62,461 nt of DNA, from assembly GCF_900115495.1 (NCBI RefSeq), contig NZ_FOWR01000032.1:1-62461 (forward strand), given 5' to 3'. Below the pieces are notes generated by a model, which did not search any database, was not told the origin of the DNA, and worked only from the letters and a program-made list of their open reading frames with translations. Both the position numbers and the translations under genes were made by a program. Shown here one piece after another: positions 15,732 through 24,456 of the stretch (positions are counted from its first letter, which is position 1; the number at the start of each line of letters is the position of its first letter). This stretch comes from Enterovibrio norvegicus DSM 15893 (GTDB lineage: Bacteria; Pseudomonadota; Gammaproteobacteria; Enterobacterales; Vibrionaceae).

Positions 15732-17531
15732 ATGCCACAACCGTTCGACACCACCTCGCCGCCTTTCAATCGGCTCACCCCAAAGGAAGTAAAGCAGCTT
15801 GTTTCTTCTCTCGACGTTTCTTATTTTCGTCGCGGCGACAGTGTCATCGAACAAGATGCAGAAACAACGCACCTTTACATCGTGCTGAAAGGCCGAGTAG
15901 AAGAGCTAGACAGTGAAACGAAAGAGGTGTTCGCGCAATACATCAAAGATGACATCTTCGATGCACACGCCGTATTGAGTGGCACCGCCAAACACAGATA
16001 CAAGGCGCTGGAAGACACGCTTTGCTATGTGCTGCCCAAATCGGTGTTTTTGTCACTGTACGAAAACAACCCGTCATTTGCGGACTATTTTACGGCGAGT
16101 TTCAGCCAGCGAAAAAAATTGCTCGAGCACGCGCAAAAACAAAAGAACCTCGCAGAATTCATTCTGACGCAAATCGATGAAACCAATATTCAGCCGATAC
16201 TCACCTTGCCACACGAAACCTCGATTCATGAGGCGACGTTGATCCTAAAGAAACAGCAGCAAGATTGCGCATTGGTATCACTGGAGGGTAAACCTAACGG
16301 TATCGGCATCATTACGCGCACCAACCTTTTGCATGCCATCGTCGAGAGCGCACTTCCAACTGCACACCCCATTGGCGAGGTTGCCACCTCCCCCGTGATA
16401 AGCGTGACGTTGGGTGATTACCTGTTTAACGCCATGATTTTGATGACGCGAGACAGAGTAAAGCGCGTCCGTGTTACCCATGAAGATCACACCGTCGGCA
16501 TGCTCGACATGACACAAGTGTTGAGTTTGTTCTCGACCCACTCCCACGTACTGTCACTACAAATCAATCGCGCATCGTCCATTGAGGAGCTCGCTCAAGC
16601 GGCAAATAACCAACAACAACTCGTCGAAACCCTCAGCAACAACGGCATCCATACGCAGTTTGTGATGGAGCTTATCTCTGCGGTGAACGAGAAAATCATC
16701 GAGAAAGCCTTTCAACTCACCATTCCAGCACATCGCCATGCACAATGTTGTCTTTTCGTCATGGGATCTGAAGGCCGTGGAGAGCAAATCCTGAAAACAG
16801 ACCAAGATAACGGACTCATCGTGCAGGACAGTGTGGATTGGCCAAGTGTTCATGACGACATGCAAGCATTCAGCAAAGTGCTTTCAAGATTGGGATACCC
16901 CGCATGCCCAGGCCAAGTCATGGTCAGCAACCCCAAATGGGTGAACACAGAGTCAGAATGGAAAAAAAGAGTCCGTTACCTTTCAAAGGTCTCCGACGAA
17001 AGTAGCCTCATGGATCTCGCTATCCTTGCAGATAGCCATGCTGTCGCAGGAAATTCCACATTATTGACCGCCATAACCTCGACCTTGGTCGACACTCTGA
17101 AGGGGAACATGCTTGCACTCAATACCTTCATTCGTCCCAGTCTCGCGTTTAGCGTTCCCCTTACGTTGTTTGGCGGTCTAAAAGCAGACAAACAAGGGCT
17201 CGACGTGAAAAAAGGCGGCATATTCCCCTTGGTACATGGTGTGCGAACGCTCGCGTTGGAATACGGTTTACCTCAAACCAACACCTTCGAACGCTTAACT
17301 GCGCTTGTACAAAGCAATGCCATTGATGAAGACACCGCGAATAACCTGACTGAGGCATTGAAACTGTTTGTGAAAACGCGTTTACGCCAACAGCTAGATG
17401 ACGATGCCGCCCGCAATTTGCTCGACGTCTCGGCCTTACCAAGAACGGAGAGAGACTTGCTGCGTCATAGCTTGAGCGAAGTTAAAGCGTTCAAAGCACG
17501 GTTAGCGGCGCATTATCAAGTGAGGGATTAA
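15732..17531 (+). CDS. cNMP-binding / CBS / DUF294 putative nucleotidyltransferase
   Basis: A 599-residue cytoplasmic protein. It has a cyclic-nucleotide-binding-like domain (about 1-130), a pair of CBS domains (about 150-280), a DUF294 nucleotidyltransferase-like domain with GSEGRGEQILKTDQDNG near residue 344 (the GS...D-x-D pattern of the polymerase-beta superfamily), and a DUF294 C-terminal helical domain (about 460-599). Its family is often described as a signal-transduction protein, and the next gene encodes an exonuclease one base away. I chose the ATG at 15732, since GGGAG lies five bases ahead; an upstream TTG would precede that site. No target RNA or protein is known. Confidence 0.88.
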   Translation: MPQPFDTTSPPFNRLTPKEVKQLVSSLDVSYFRRGDSVIEQDAETTHLYIVLKGRVEELDSETKEVFAQYIKDDIFDAHAVLSGTAKHRYKALEDTLCYVLPKSVFLSLYENNPSFADYFTASFSQRKKLLEHAQKQKNLAEFILTQIDETNIQPILTLPHETSIHEATLILKKQQQDCALVSLEGKPNGIGIITRTNLLHAIVESALPTAHPIGEVATSPVISVTLGDYLFNAMILMTRDRVKRVRVTHEDHTVGMLDMTQVLSLFSTHSHVLSLQINRASSIEELAQAANNQQQLVETLSNNGIHTQFVMELISAVNEKIIEKAFQLTIPAHRHAQCCLFVMGSEGRGEQILKTDQDNGLIVQDSVDWPSVHDDMQAFSKVLSRLGYPACPGQVMVSNPKWVNTESEWKKRVRYLSKVSDESSLMDLAILADSHAVAGNSTLLTAITSTLVDTLKGNMLALNTFIRPSLAFSVPLTLFGGLKADKQGLDVKKGGIFPLVHGVRTLALEYGLPQTNTFERLTALVQSNAIDEDTANNLTEALKLFVKTRLRQQLDDDAARNLLDVSALPRTERDLLRHSLSEVKAFKARLAAHYQVRD

Positions 17532-17532
17532 C

Positions 17533-18156
17533 ATGAACCTGCTGCGTCGTCATTGGTATCGCTATCGGTTTAAGCACACTGCCTACGCGTACCTATTCGA
17601 TAAGCCCACCAATGACGAAGTCGTCTCACTGGATTGTGAAACCACCAGCCTCGATCCGCATAAAGCCGAACTCATCACTATTGCAGCGACGGTGATACGC
17701 GGAAACACCATCATTACTAGCCAACCTTTTTCCATATCATTACGCGCGCCGCAAAGCCTCACGGCACAATCGATCGCCATTCATCGTATTCGCCATCAAG
17801 ATTTGGACAATGGACTGAGCGACCAAGAAGCCATGACGCGGCTGATTGATTTTATTGGCAACCGCCCCCTGGTGGGTTATCACATCCGTTATGACAAATC
17901 GATTTTAGATCGCTATGCACACCGTTTATTCGGTTTTCCTCTGCCGAATCAATTAATAGAAGTTAGTCATCTTTATCGAAAACGACTCGAACATATTTTG
18001 CCCAATGCCTACTATGATCTGAGTATGGAGGCGATAGGACACCATCTCGATCTACCACTGTCTGGTCGACATGATGCACTTGAGGATGCCATCAGTGCTG
18101 CACTCATCTATGTGCGACTGAAGTATGGCGATGTACCAATGCCCAAATCCGTTTGA
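17533..18156 (+). CDS. DnaQ-like DEDD 3'-5' exonuclease
   Basis: A 207-residue exonuclease of the polymerase III epsilon superfamily. ExoI has Asp34 and Glu36 (SLDCETTSLDP), ExoII lies in GYHIRYDKSILDRY, and ExoIII has His180 and Asp185 (GRHDALEDA), so all DEDDh catalytic residues are present. The N-terminal 25 residues are basic and aromatic (LLRRHWYRYRFKHTAYAY). The start is one base after the stop of the cNMP/CBS gene, so the two are translated together. The usual dnaQ is elsewhere in such genomes; this paralog could act on RNA or DNA ends. Substrate unknown. Confidence 0.9.
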   Translation: MNLLRRHWYRYRFKHTAYAYLFDKPTNDEVVSLDCETTSLDPHKAELITIAATVIRGNTIITSQPFSISLRAPQSLTAQSIAIHRIRHQDLDNGLSDQEAMTRLIDFIGNRPLVGYHIRYDKSILDRYAHRLFGFPLPNQLIEVSHLYRKRLEHILPNAYYDLSMEAIGHHLDLPLSGRHDALEDAISAALIYVRLKYGDVPMPKSV

Positions 18157-18246
18157 ATAGAACGCAAACTGCCGCATTGAAATGAGAGCGATGCCTCATA
18201 CCCCAAAGTGCCACATCACAGTTTTCATAGAAAACACAGTCCTCAT

Positions 18247-18261
18247 CCTAAAGTCTAATTG
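18247..18261 (+). promoter_or_regulatory. Candidate CrbR-type site upstream of acs
   Basis: CCTAAAGTCTAATTG matches 7383-7397 ahead of the symporter operon at 12 of 15 positions. A reversed relative (CCTTAGT, 18284-18290) follows with 36 bp between centres. It lies 125 bases before acs, in a 229-base spacer with no gene. Confidence 0.35.
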
Positions 18262-18385
18262 TCGAGAAACCTCAACTAACCGACCTTAGTGGGACTAGGC
18301 CACAATATCGCATCCTATTCTTATTTTTCGTGGTCAATAAATGGACATGCCAAAGGCATAACGCAGGAACACAAGGAGAAAGACA

Positions 18386-20335
18386 ATGAGTGAGATCCAC
18401 CTGCACCCGGTGATGCCGGAAATCGAAGCAAACGCACACGTTAACGATGACAAATATCGCGAGATGTATCAGCAGTCTGTCGTTAACCCAGAAGGATTCT
18501 GGCGTGAGCATGGCAAGATTGTTGATTGGATCAAGCCTTTCACCAAGGTCAAGCAGACCTCTTTTGATACAGGCCATGTCAACATCAAGTGGTTCGAAGA
18601 TGGCACACTGAACGTTTCTGTCAACTGTATTGACCGTCACCTCGAAACCAAAGGCGATCAAGTCGCGCTGATTTGGGAAGGCGACGATCCCGCCGATGAT
18701 AAAACCCTTACATACAAAGAACTTCACAAAGAAGTGTGTAAGTTCTCCAACGCCCTAAAAAGCCAAGGTGTTCGTAAAGGCGACGTTGTTTGTCTTTACA
18801 TGCCAATGGTCATGGAAGCGGCAGTTGCCATGCTGGCTTGTACCCGCATTGGCGCCGTTCACACCATCGTTTTTGGTGGTTTCTCGCCAGAAGCACTCGC
18901 AGGCCGAATTGTTGATTCAAACGCAAAAGTGGTTATCACCGCTGATGAAGGCGTTCGCGGCGGTCGCGCTGTTCCACTGAAACAAAATGTGGATGCTGCA
19001 CTGAAAAACCCAGCCGTCACTGGTGTTGAGAAAGTCGTTGTTTACCAACGCACTGGTAACACAGTCGAGTGGCAATCCGATCGCGACGTGTGGTGGCATG
19101 AAGCAACGGCTGTCGTTTCAGACAACTGCGAACCAGAAGAAATGAACGCGGAAGATCCGCTATTCATTCTTTACACCTCAGGGTCTACAGGCACACCAAA
19201 AGGTGTTCTTCATACGACGGGCGGCTACCTCGTTTATGCCACCATGACCTTTAAATACGTGTTCGACTATCAAGACGGCGAAGTTTTCTGGTGTACCGCG
19301 GATGTGGGTTGGATCACTGGCCACAGCTACTTAGTCTATGGACCATTGGCAAATGGTGCGAAAACCATCTTGTTCGAAGGTGTACCTAATTACCCATCAA
19401 CTGCACGCATGAGCGAAGTGGTTGATAAGCATCAAGTGAACATCCTCTACACCGCACCAACTGCTATCCGTGCATTGATGGCCAAAGGTAACGAAGCGGT
19501 TGAAGGCACCAAGCGTGATTCATTGCGTATCATGGGTTCAGTGGGTGAGCCAATTAACCCAGAAGCGTGGGAGTGGTATTACAAAACGATTGGCGACAGC
19601 AAGTGCCCAATCGTGGATACCTGGTGGCAGACAGAAACAGGCGGCATCTTGATTTCGCCGTTGCCGGGTGCAACTGCGTTGAAACCTGGATCTGCAACGC
19701 GTCCATTTTTCGGTGTACAACCCGCGCTGGTCGACAACATGGGTAACATTGTTGAAGGCGCAACGGAAGGTAACTTGGTCATGCTAGATTCATGGCCGGG
19801 TCAAATGCGAACTGTATTTGGTGACCACGAGCGTTTCGAGCAAACCTACTTCTCAACCTTTAAAGGCATGTACTTTACGGGTGATGGCGCGCGTCGTGAT
19901 GAAGACGGTTACTACTGGATCACGGGCCGTGTTGATGACGTATTGAACGTATCCGGTCACCGCATGGGTACTGCAGAAATCGAATCCGCACTGGTTGCCT
20001 TCGATAAGATTGCTGAAGCTGCGATTGTTGGCGTTCCGCACGACATCAAAGGTCAGGCTATTTATGCCTACATCACGCTAAATTCAGGTGAAATCCCAAG
20101 TGCTGAGCTGACCAAAGAAGTGAAAAATTGGGTACGTAAGGAGATTGGTCCTATCGCGACACCTGATTTCATTCACTGGACAGATGCGCTACCGAAAACC
20201 CGTTCTGGTAAAATCATGCGCCGTATTCTGCGTAAGATTGCTACCGGTGATACAGGTAGCCTTGGTGACACATCAACGCTTGCCGACCCTGGTGTAGTAG
20301 ATAAACTCATCGCAGAAAAATCTACCGTGGTGTAA
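18386..20335 (+). CDS. acs: Acetyl-CoA synthetase
   Basis: Acs turns acetate, ATP and CoA into acetyl-CoA through acetyl-AMP and is the high-affinity route for acetate use. The 649-residue product has the family length. Motifs: [19 protein letters not shown] (A3), [10 protein letters not shown] (A5), [20 protein letters not shown] (A7-A8), and [13 protein letters not shown] with Lys609, the lysine acetylated by Pat in enteric bacteria. The start follows AAGGAG. It stands alone between its own upstream region and a terminator, at the end of the acetate block. Control by CrbS/CrbR is known for V. cholerae acs and is likely here. Confidence 0.97.
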   Translation: MSEIHLHPVMPEIEANAHVNDDKYREMYQQSVVNPEGFWREHGKIVDWIKPFTKVKQTSFDTGHVNIKWFEDGTLNVSVNCIDRHLETKGDQVALIWEGDDPADDKTLTYKELHKEVCKFSNALKSQGVRKGDVVCLYMPMVMEAAVAMLACTRIGAVHTIVFGGFSPEALAGRIVDSNAKVVITADEGVRGGRAVPLKQNVDAALKNPAVTGVEKVVVYQRTGNTVEWQSDRDVWWHEATAVVSDNCEPEEMNAEDPLFILYTSGSTGTPKGVLHTTGGYLVYATMTFKYVFDYQDGEVFWCTADVGWITGHSYLVYGPLANGAKTILFEGVPNYPSTARMSEVVDKHQVNILYTAPTAIRALMAKGNEAVEGTKRDSLRIMGSVGEPINPEAWEWYYKTIGDSKCPIVDTWWQTETGGILISPLPGATALKPGSATRPFFGVQPALVDNMGNIVEGATEGNLVMLDSWPGQMRTVFGDHERFEQTYFSTFKGMYFTGDGARRDEDGYYWITGRVDDVLNVSGHRMGTAEIESALVAFDKIAEAAIVGVPHDIKGQAIYAYITLNSGEIPSAELTKEVKNWVRKEIGPIATPDFIHWTDALPKTRSGKIMRRILRKIATGDTGSLGDTSTLADPGVVDKLIAEKSTVV

Positions 20336-20360
20336 ACCAAACATCGGCAAGACATGCCTC

Positions 20361-20389
20361 AAAATGGGTCGCTAAATGCGGCCCTTTTT
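20361..20389 (+). terminator. acs terminator, overlapping the convergent gene end
   Basis: GGGTCGC-TAAAT-GCGGCCC with T run. The stem overlaps the last codons and stop of the convergent cytochrome gene, whose C-terminus KKGRI is written by the same bases. Confidence 0.75.
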
Positions 20390-20938
20390 ATGCTTAAACG
20401 TCAACGCCACGCCTTTAGGCGGTAACAGCCTTTCTATGATGTTATCCCGCATCCAGTACTGGTGATAAAGCGCAGCAGCAATGTGCACAACAACAGTAAA
20501 GGCCAACAATGCACAACTCACTCTGTGTAACGTAAAGAAGTAGGCGTTGATCGCGGGCTCACTGACGATATTGGGAATTTTAAACAACCAAAAAAACCAG
20601 AACGGTTCTTTCAGCATCAAAAAGCCCGTCACAAAGACAAAGAACATCAAACTGTAAAGAATACCGTGAACAAACTTGGCAATGTTTCTATCCAGCTCCG
20701 TACCAGAAGCCATTGTCTTTACCTTTGGGCGAAATGAACGCCACACCCAACGCACCACGAACAATCCAGCAGCAATGGTCGACAAGGACATATTGATGAC
20801 AGAGAGAACATGAAAAATCGCGGGGTGTGAGTCGATAACCAAGTGCATGACATAGCCTGCAATGGTCGCATAAATGATGATGAGCGCCATGCTCCAGTGC
20901 AGCACTCGGCTGAGGGCATCGTAGCGTTTTTGTATCAT
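20372..20938 (-). CDS. Cytochrome b561 family protein
   Basis: A 188-residue four-helix membrane protein of the prokaryotic b561 (CybB) type, which binds two b hemes and passes electrons between quinone and a partner. Histidines in RVLHW (His14), FHVL, KFVHG and VVHIAAALYHQYW fit the heme ligand positions. The start at 20938 is fixed by the strong site AGGAGG (minus strand, 20941-20948) seven bases ahead; a longer reading frame to 21079 has no such site. It is convergent with acs. No redox partner is encoded nearby. Confidence 0.88.
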   Translation of the reverse strand: MIQKRYDALSRVLHWSMALIIIYATIAGYVMHLVIDSHPAIFHVLSVINMSLSTIAAGLFVVRWVWRSFRPKVKTMASGTELDRNIAKFVHGILYSLMFFVFVTGFLMLKEPFWFFWLFKIPNIVSEPAINAYFFTLHRVSCALLAFTVVVHIAAALYHQYWMRDNIIERLLPPKGVALTFKHKKGRI

Positions 20939-21220
20939 AAAGCCTCCTAAGATGACTCGTCGTAAATTCAAACCCTGTGCAGATGACATCACTGCACCAT
21001 TGTCTGAATTAGCGGGCAATTTAGGAAAAGCTTGATGAGCGCTTTGTTCGAACCTTGCGGTTCTGGGTGATGGGTTCAAAACTGAAGCACAAAAAACACA
21101 GATTACAGGGAGCCCTGTGATGTTGTGCCAACGTTGAGATATTTAATGAGAAAGCCCGCAGTACAGGCATTCCATGCGCAACGAAATAGATATACCTGCC
21201 GTTTTAAACAACAAACACAC

Positions 21221-21244
21221 TGGTGTCTTAATTAAAAGACACCA
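21221..21244. repeat. Perfect 9-bp inverted repeat in the long spacer before aroQ
   Basis: TGGTGTCTT and AAGACACCA around AATTAA. It lies in the 628-base spacer between cytochrome b561 and aroQ, which otherwise shows no reading frame worth calling. Without a clear T run it is more like an operator than a terminator. Confidence 0.4.
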
Positions 21245-21425
21245 AATGTAACGCCTTTGCGAGTCAGATAGATGACTTCTCCAGAACAGCCCTTAATATG
21301 TGAGAGCTATCTGGCAGTTTGATGCTTAAGCGTGATTAATTCGTGAACTACTGCGCCGAAACGTCTGTCAGAATCACGTAATCTATAACGTTGAATGTCA
21401 AATTATGTCTGATTAGACCAGTATT

Positions 21426-21456
21426 TTGCTGCCATTTGCGGTGATTTCTCTATAAT
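21426..21456 (+). promoter_or_regulatory. Candidate promoter of aroQ-accB-accC
   Basis: TATAAT at 21451-21456, a perfect -10, with TTGCTG at 21426-21431 as a loose -35 (19-base spacer). A leader of about 100 bases would precede aroQ. Confidence 0.5.
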
Positions 21457-21566
21457 TGCGTTTTAGTGTGTAGCAGAAGAGCTAAATATCAGGGCTTACT
21501 CCCCGATTCACACGAAAACGAAAGATACGGTCTTTTAGCAACAAGAACAGGAACAAAGCGATCAAC

Positions 21567-22022
21567 ATGACGACAAATCGCAAAGTTTTACTCATAAACG
21601 GCCCTAACTTAAATATGTTAGGCGTTCGAGAGCCTGGACACTACGGACAGCAAACGTTGAAAAGCATTGTCGAGGACATGACATCGCTAGCAACGCAACT
21701 CAATATCCAGCTTGATCATGTGCAGTCAAACGCCGAGCATGTCCTGATAGATACCATTCATCAGGCCATGGGCAACACTGATTTCATCATCATCAATCCA
21801 GCTGCATTTACGCACACCAGCGTAGCCTTGAGAGATGCCATTCTCTCGGTAGGTATTCCTTTTATTGAGGTACACCTGTCCAACGTGCATGCACGTGAAC
21901 CTTTCCGTCACCATTCCTACCTATCGGATAAAGCCGTGGGCGTTATTTGCGGATTGGGCGCAGACGGATACGAATTTGCCCTGAAGGCAGCGGCTCGCCG
22001 CCTGCAGTCAGATGCCAACTGA
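21567..22022 (+). CDS. aroQ: 3-dehydroquinate dehydratase, type II
   Basis: Third step of the shikimate pathway: 3-dehydroquinate to 3-dehydroshikimate by trans elimination. The 151-residue protein is the size of the dodecameric type II enzyme. It shows [20 protein letters not shown] with the catalytic Tyr of the lid, [29 protein letters not shown] and [20 protein letters not shown] with the catalytic His. First gene of the aroQ-accB-accC operon; accB starts 27 bases later. Confidence 0.97.
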   Translation: MTTNRKVLLINGPNLNMLGVREPGHYGQQTLKSIVEDMTSLATQLNIQLDHVQSNAEHVLIDTIHQAMGNTDFIIINPAAFTHTSVALRDAILSVGIPFIEVHLSNVHAREPFRHHSYLSDKAVGVICGLGADGYEFALKAAARRLQSDAN

Positions 22023-22049
22023 ACAACAATTTTGAAGAGATAAGACACC

Positions 22050-22505
22050 ATGGATATTCGTAAAATCAAAAAACTGATTGAGCTGGTAGAAGAATCTGGT
22101 ATTGCTGAACTGGAAATCTCAGAAGGTGAAGAATCAGTGCGCATCAGCCGTGCAGTGGCACCCATTGCAGCACCTGTACAATATGCAGCAGCGCCGGTTC
22201 CTGCACCAGTAGCACCTGTACCAGCGGCGGCACCTGCAGCCCCTGTTGAAGCTGCACCAGCAGAAGCCTCTGGTCACAAAGTTCTATCTCCAATGGTAGG
22301 TACGTTCTATCGTTCACCAAGTCCAGAAGCAAGCTCATTCGTTGAAGTGGGTCAGCAAGTGAATGTTGGCGATACCCTTTGCATCATCGAAGCGATGAAA
22401 ATGATGAACCAAATCCAGTCTGATAAAGCGGGTGTGGTTAAAGCGATTTTGTTTGAAGACGGCCAAACCGTTGAATTCGACGAAGCACTTATCATCATCG
22501 AGTAA
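22050..22505 (+). CDS. accB: Biotin carboxyl carrier protein of acetyl-CoA carboxylase
   Basis: BCCP carries the carboxybiotin between biotin carboxylase and carboxyltransferase in the first step of fatty acid synthesis. The 151-residue product has an N-terminal AccC-binding part ([20 protein letters not shown]), a flexible Ala/Pro linker (about 45-75), and a biotinyl domain with EAMKMM, biotin on Lys117. The thumb segment characteristic of bacterial BCCP is present ([15 protein letters not shown]). Twelve bases separate it from accC. Confidence 0.97.
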   Translation: MDIRKIKKLIELVEESGIAELEISEGEESVRISRAVAPIAAPVQYAAAPVPAPVAPVPAAAPAAPVEAAPAEASGHKVLSPMVGTFYRSPSPEASSFVEVGQQVNVGDTLCIIEAMKMMNQIQSDKAGVVKAILFEDGQTVEFDEALIIIE

Positions 22506-22517
22506 TCGAGGACTGCT

Positions 22518-23864
22518 ATGTTAGATAAAATTGTCATCGCTAACCGCGGTGAAATTGCACTTCGCATTCTGCGTGCGTGTAAAGAGTTAGGTATCAAAAC
22601 CGTCGCGATCCACTCAACAGCGGACCGCGATCTGAAACACGTATTGTTGGCCGATGAGTCGGTTTGTATTGGTCCAGCATCCAGTGTTGAGAGTTACCTA
22701 AACATCCCGCGCATTATTAGTGCAGCGGAAGTCACTGGTGCTATTGCGATTCACCCTGGCTACGGTTTCCTTTCGGAAAACGCAGACTTTGCTGAACAAG
22801 TTGAGCAATCTGGCTTTATTTTTGTAGGCCCGCGCGCTGAAACCATTCGTTTGATGGGCGACAAAGTGTCAGCCATCAATGCAATGAAAAAAGCAGGCGT
22901 ACCTTGTGTTCCGGGTTCTGATGGTCCTTTGGACGACGATGAAGCCAAGAACAAAACCTTCGCAAAACGCATCGGTTACCCCGTCATCATCAAAGCGTCT
23001 GGTGGCGGTGGTGGTCGTGGTATGCGCGTGGTTCGCTCGGAAGAAGAGCTCACAAATTCTATCGCGATGACCCGTGCAGAAGCGAAAGCAGCCTTTAATA
23101 ATGACGTTGTTTACATGGAGAAATTCCTTGAAAACCCACGTCACGTTGAAGTACAAATTTTGGCTGATGGCCAAGGCGGAGCAATCCACCTAGGTGAACG
23201 TGACTGTTCAATGCAGCGTCGTCACCAAAAAGTGGTTGAGGAAGCCCCAGCACCAGGTATTACGGCAGAAATGCGCAAGTACATTGGTGAGCGTTGCTGC
23301 CGTGCATGTGTCGAAATCGGTTACCGCGGTGCGGGTACGTTTGAATTCTTGTATGAAAACGGTGAGTTCTACTTCATTGAAATGAACACCCGTATTCAGG
23401 TTGAACACCCAGTCACTGAAATGGTGACCGGCGTTGACCTGATTAAAGAGCAACTGCGCATTGCTGCAGGCCAGCCTTTGTCATTCACGCAAGACGACAT
23501 CGTTATTCGTGGCCATGCTATCGAGTGTCGTATTAATGCGGAAGATCCAGAGCGTTTCCTTCCTTGTCCAGGCAAGATTGAGCGTTTCCATGCGCCAGGT
23601 GGCATGGGTGTGCGTTGGGAATCGCACATTTACTCTGGCTACACCGTACCACCGCACTACGATTCAATGATTGGTAAGCTGATTTGTTTTGGTGAAAACC
23701 GCGATGTTGCTATTGCGCGCATGCGTAACGCGTTGCAAGAAACCATCATCGATGGCATCAAAACCAACATTCCACTTCAGCTGGAAATCATGAAAGACGA
23801 GAACTTCCAACACGGTGGCGCAAACATCCACTACTTGGAAAAGAAATTGGGTATTCATAAGTAA
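22518..23864 (+). CDS. accC: Acetyl-CoA carboxylase, biotin carboxylase subunit
   Basis: ATP-grasp enzyme that carboxylates biotin on AccB with bicarbonate. The 448 residues match E. coli (449). Seen: [20 protein letters not shown] at the start, the glycine-rich ATP lid [14 protein letters not shown] (about 159-172), [15 protein letters not shown] and the active-site [16 protein letters not shown]. Acetyl-CoA from acs and aco upstream and downstream would feed this step. A terminator follows 30 bases after the stop. Confidence 0.97.
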   Translation: MLDKIVIANRGEIALRILRACKELGIKTVAIHSTADRDLKHVLLADESVCIGPASSVESYLNIPRIISAAEVTGAIAIHPGYGFLSENADFAEQVEQSGFIFVGPRAETIRLMGDKVSAINAMKKAGVPCVPGSDGPLDDDEAKNKTFAKRIGYPVIIKASGGGGGRGMRVVRSEEELTNSIAMTRAEAKAAFNNDVVYMEKFLENPRHVEVQILADGQGGAIHLGERDCSMQRRHQKVVEEAPAPGITAEMRKYIGERCCRACVEIGYRGAGTFEFLYENGEFYFIEMNTRIQVEHPVTEMVTGVDLIKEQLRIAAGQPLSFTQDDIVIRGHAIECRINAEDPERFLPCPGKIERFHAPGGMGVRWESHIYSGYTVPPHYDSMIGKLICFGENRDVAIARMRNALQETIIDGIKTNIPLQLEIMKDENFQHGGANIHYLEKKLGIHK

Positions 23865-23894
23865 TCACGTATTACTTAGATTCCTCATGTCTCT

Positions 23895-23925
23895 AAAGGC
23901 TGCAGTAATGCAGCCTTTTCTTTTT
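23895..23925 (+). terminator. accC terminator
   Basis: AAAGGCTGCA-GTAA-TGCAGCCTTTT with T-rich tail. The rest of the 310-base spacer to yhdT shows only a possible -10 (TACAAT, about 24096). Confidence 0.88.
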
Positions 23926-24174
23926 GTGCTTCTTTTAAAAACAAACACCATCACTGCTCTCACCTCGCCATTAACACATTCCCATTAGCCATTGTTCAGC
24001 ACCAACACATTCACCTCACTGGCGTTTCTGGCCGCCGCTTCTTTGATAAAGACAGACACACATCTTAACCCCTGCACCTGATAAGGGATTGGGAGTACAA
24101 TGTGCCCCTTTTCTTCACACTGTATTGTTGCAAACAGACACTGGGAACCACCGTTTCTGTTTTGGAGACGTCTT

Positions 24175-24456
24175 ATGAAGACACTTAGCAGCCGATACCA
24201 CCAAGCGCACAAAGAAGCGAAATGGGCCATTGCGCTCGCCATTGCTTATTTTGTTTGGTGGTATGCCTCCGCTTATGGACTGGCCCCTGAAGGCATTGAA
24301 CAAACGCTTCCCACGCTGTATTTCGGCATGCCACTTTGGTTTCTCATGGCATGTGTTATCGGCCCTCTACTCTTTACCGTACTGTGCGCCCTCATGGTGA
24401 AGTACCTCTATAAAGATATGCCTCTCGATATCGAACAGGACACGCCCAATGAATAG
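24175..24456 (+). CDS. yhdT: YhdT family membrane protein (DUF997)
   Basis: A 93-residue protein with two hydrophobic helices. YHQAHKEAKWAIALAIAYFVWWYASAYG and FLMACVIGPLLFTVLCALMVKYLYKDMPL follow E. coli YhdT, which also precedes panF. I use the ATG at 24175 with TGGAG eight bases ahead. It overlaps panF by eight bases, so translation is coupled; it may help PanF, but no function is established. Confidence 0.92.
   Translation: MKTLSSRYHQAHKEAKWAIALAIAYFVWWYASAYGLAPEGIEQTLPTLYFGMPLWFLMACVIGPLLFTVLCALMVKYLYKDMPLDIEQDTPNE

Noticed and set aside
23985-24242. 85-codon minus-strand frame ahead of yhdT
   Set aside because: Overlaps yhdT antisense and lacks a ribosome site.
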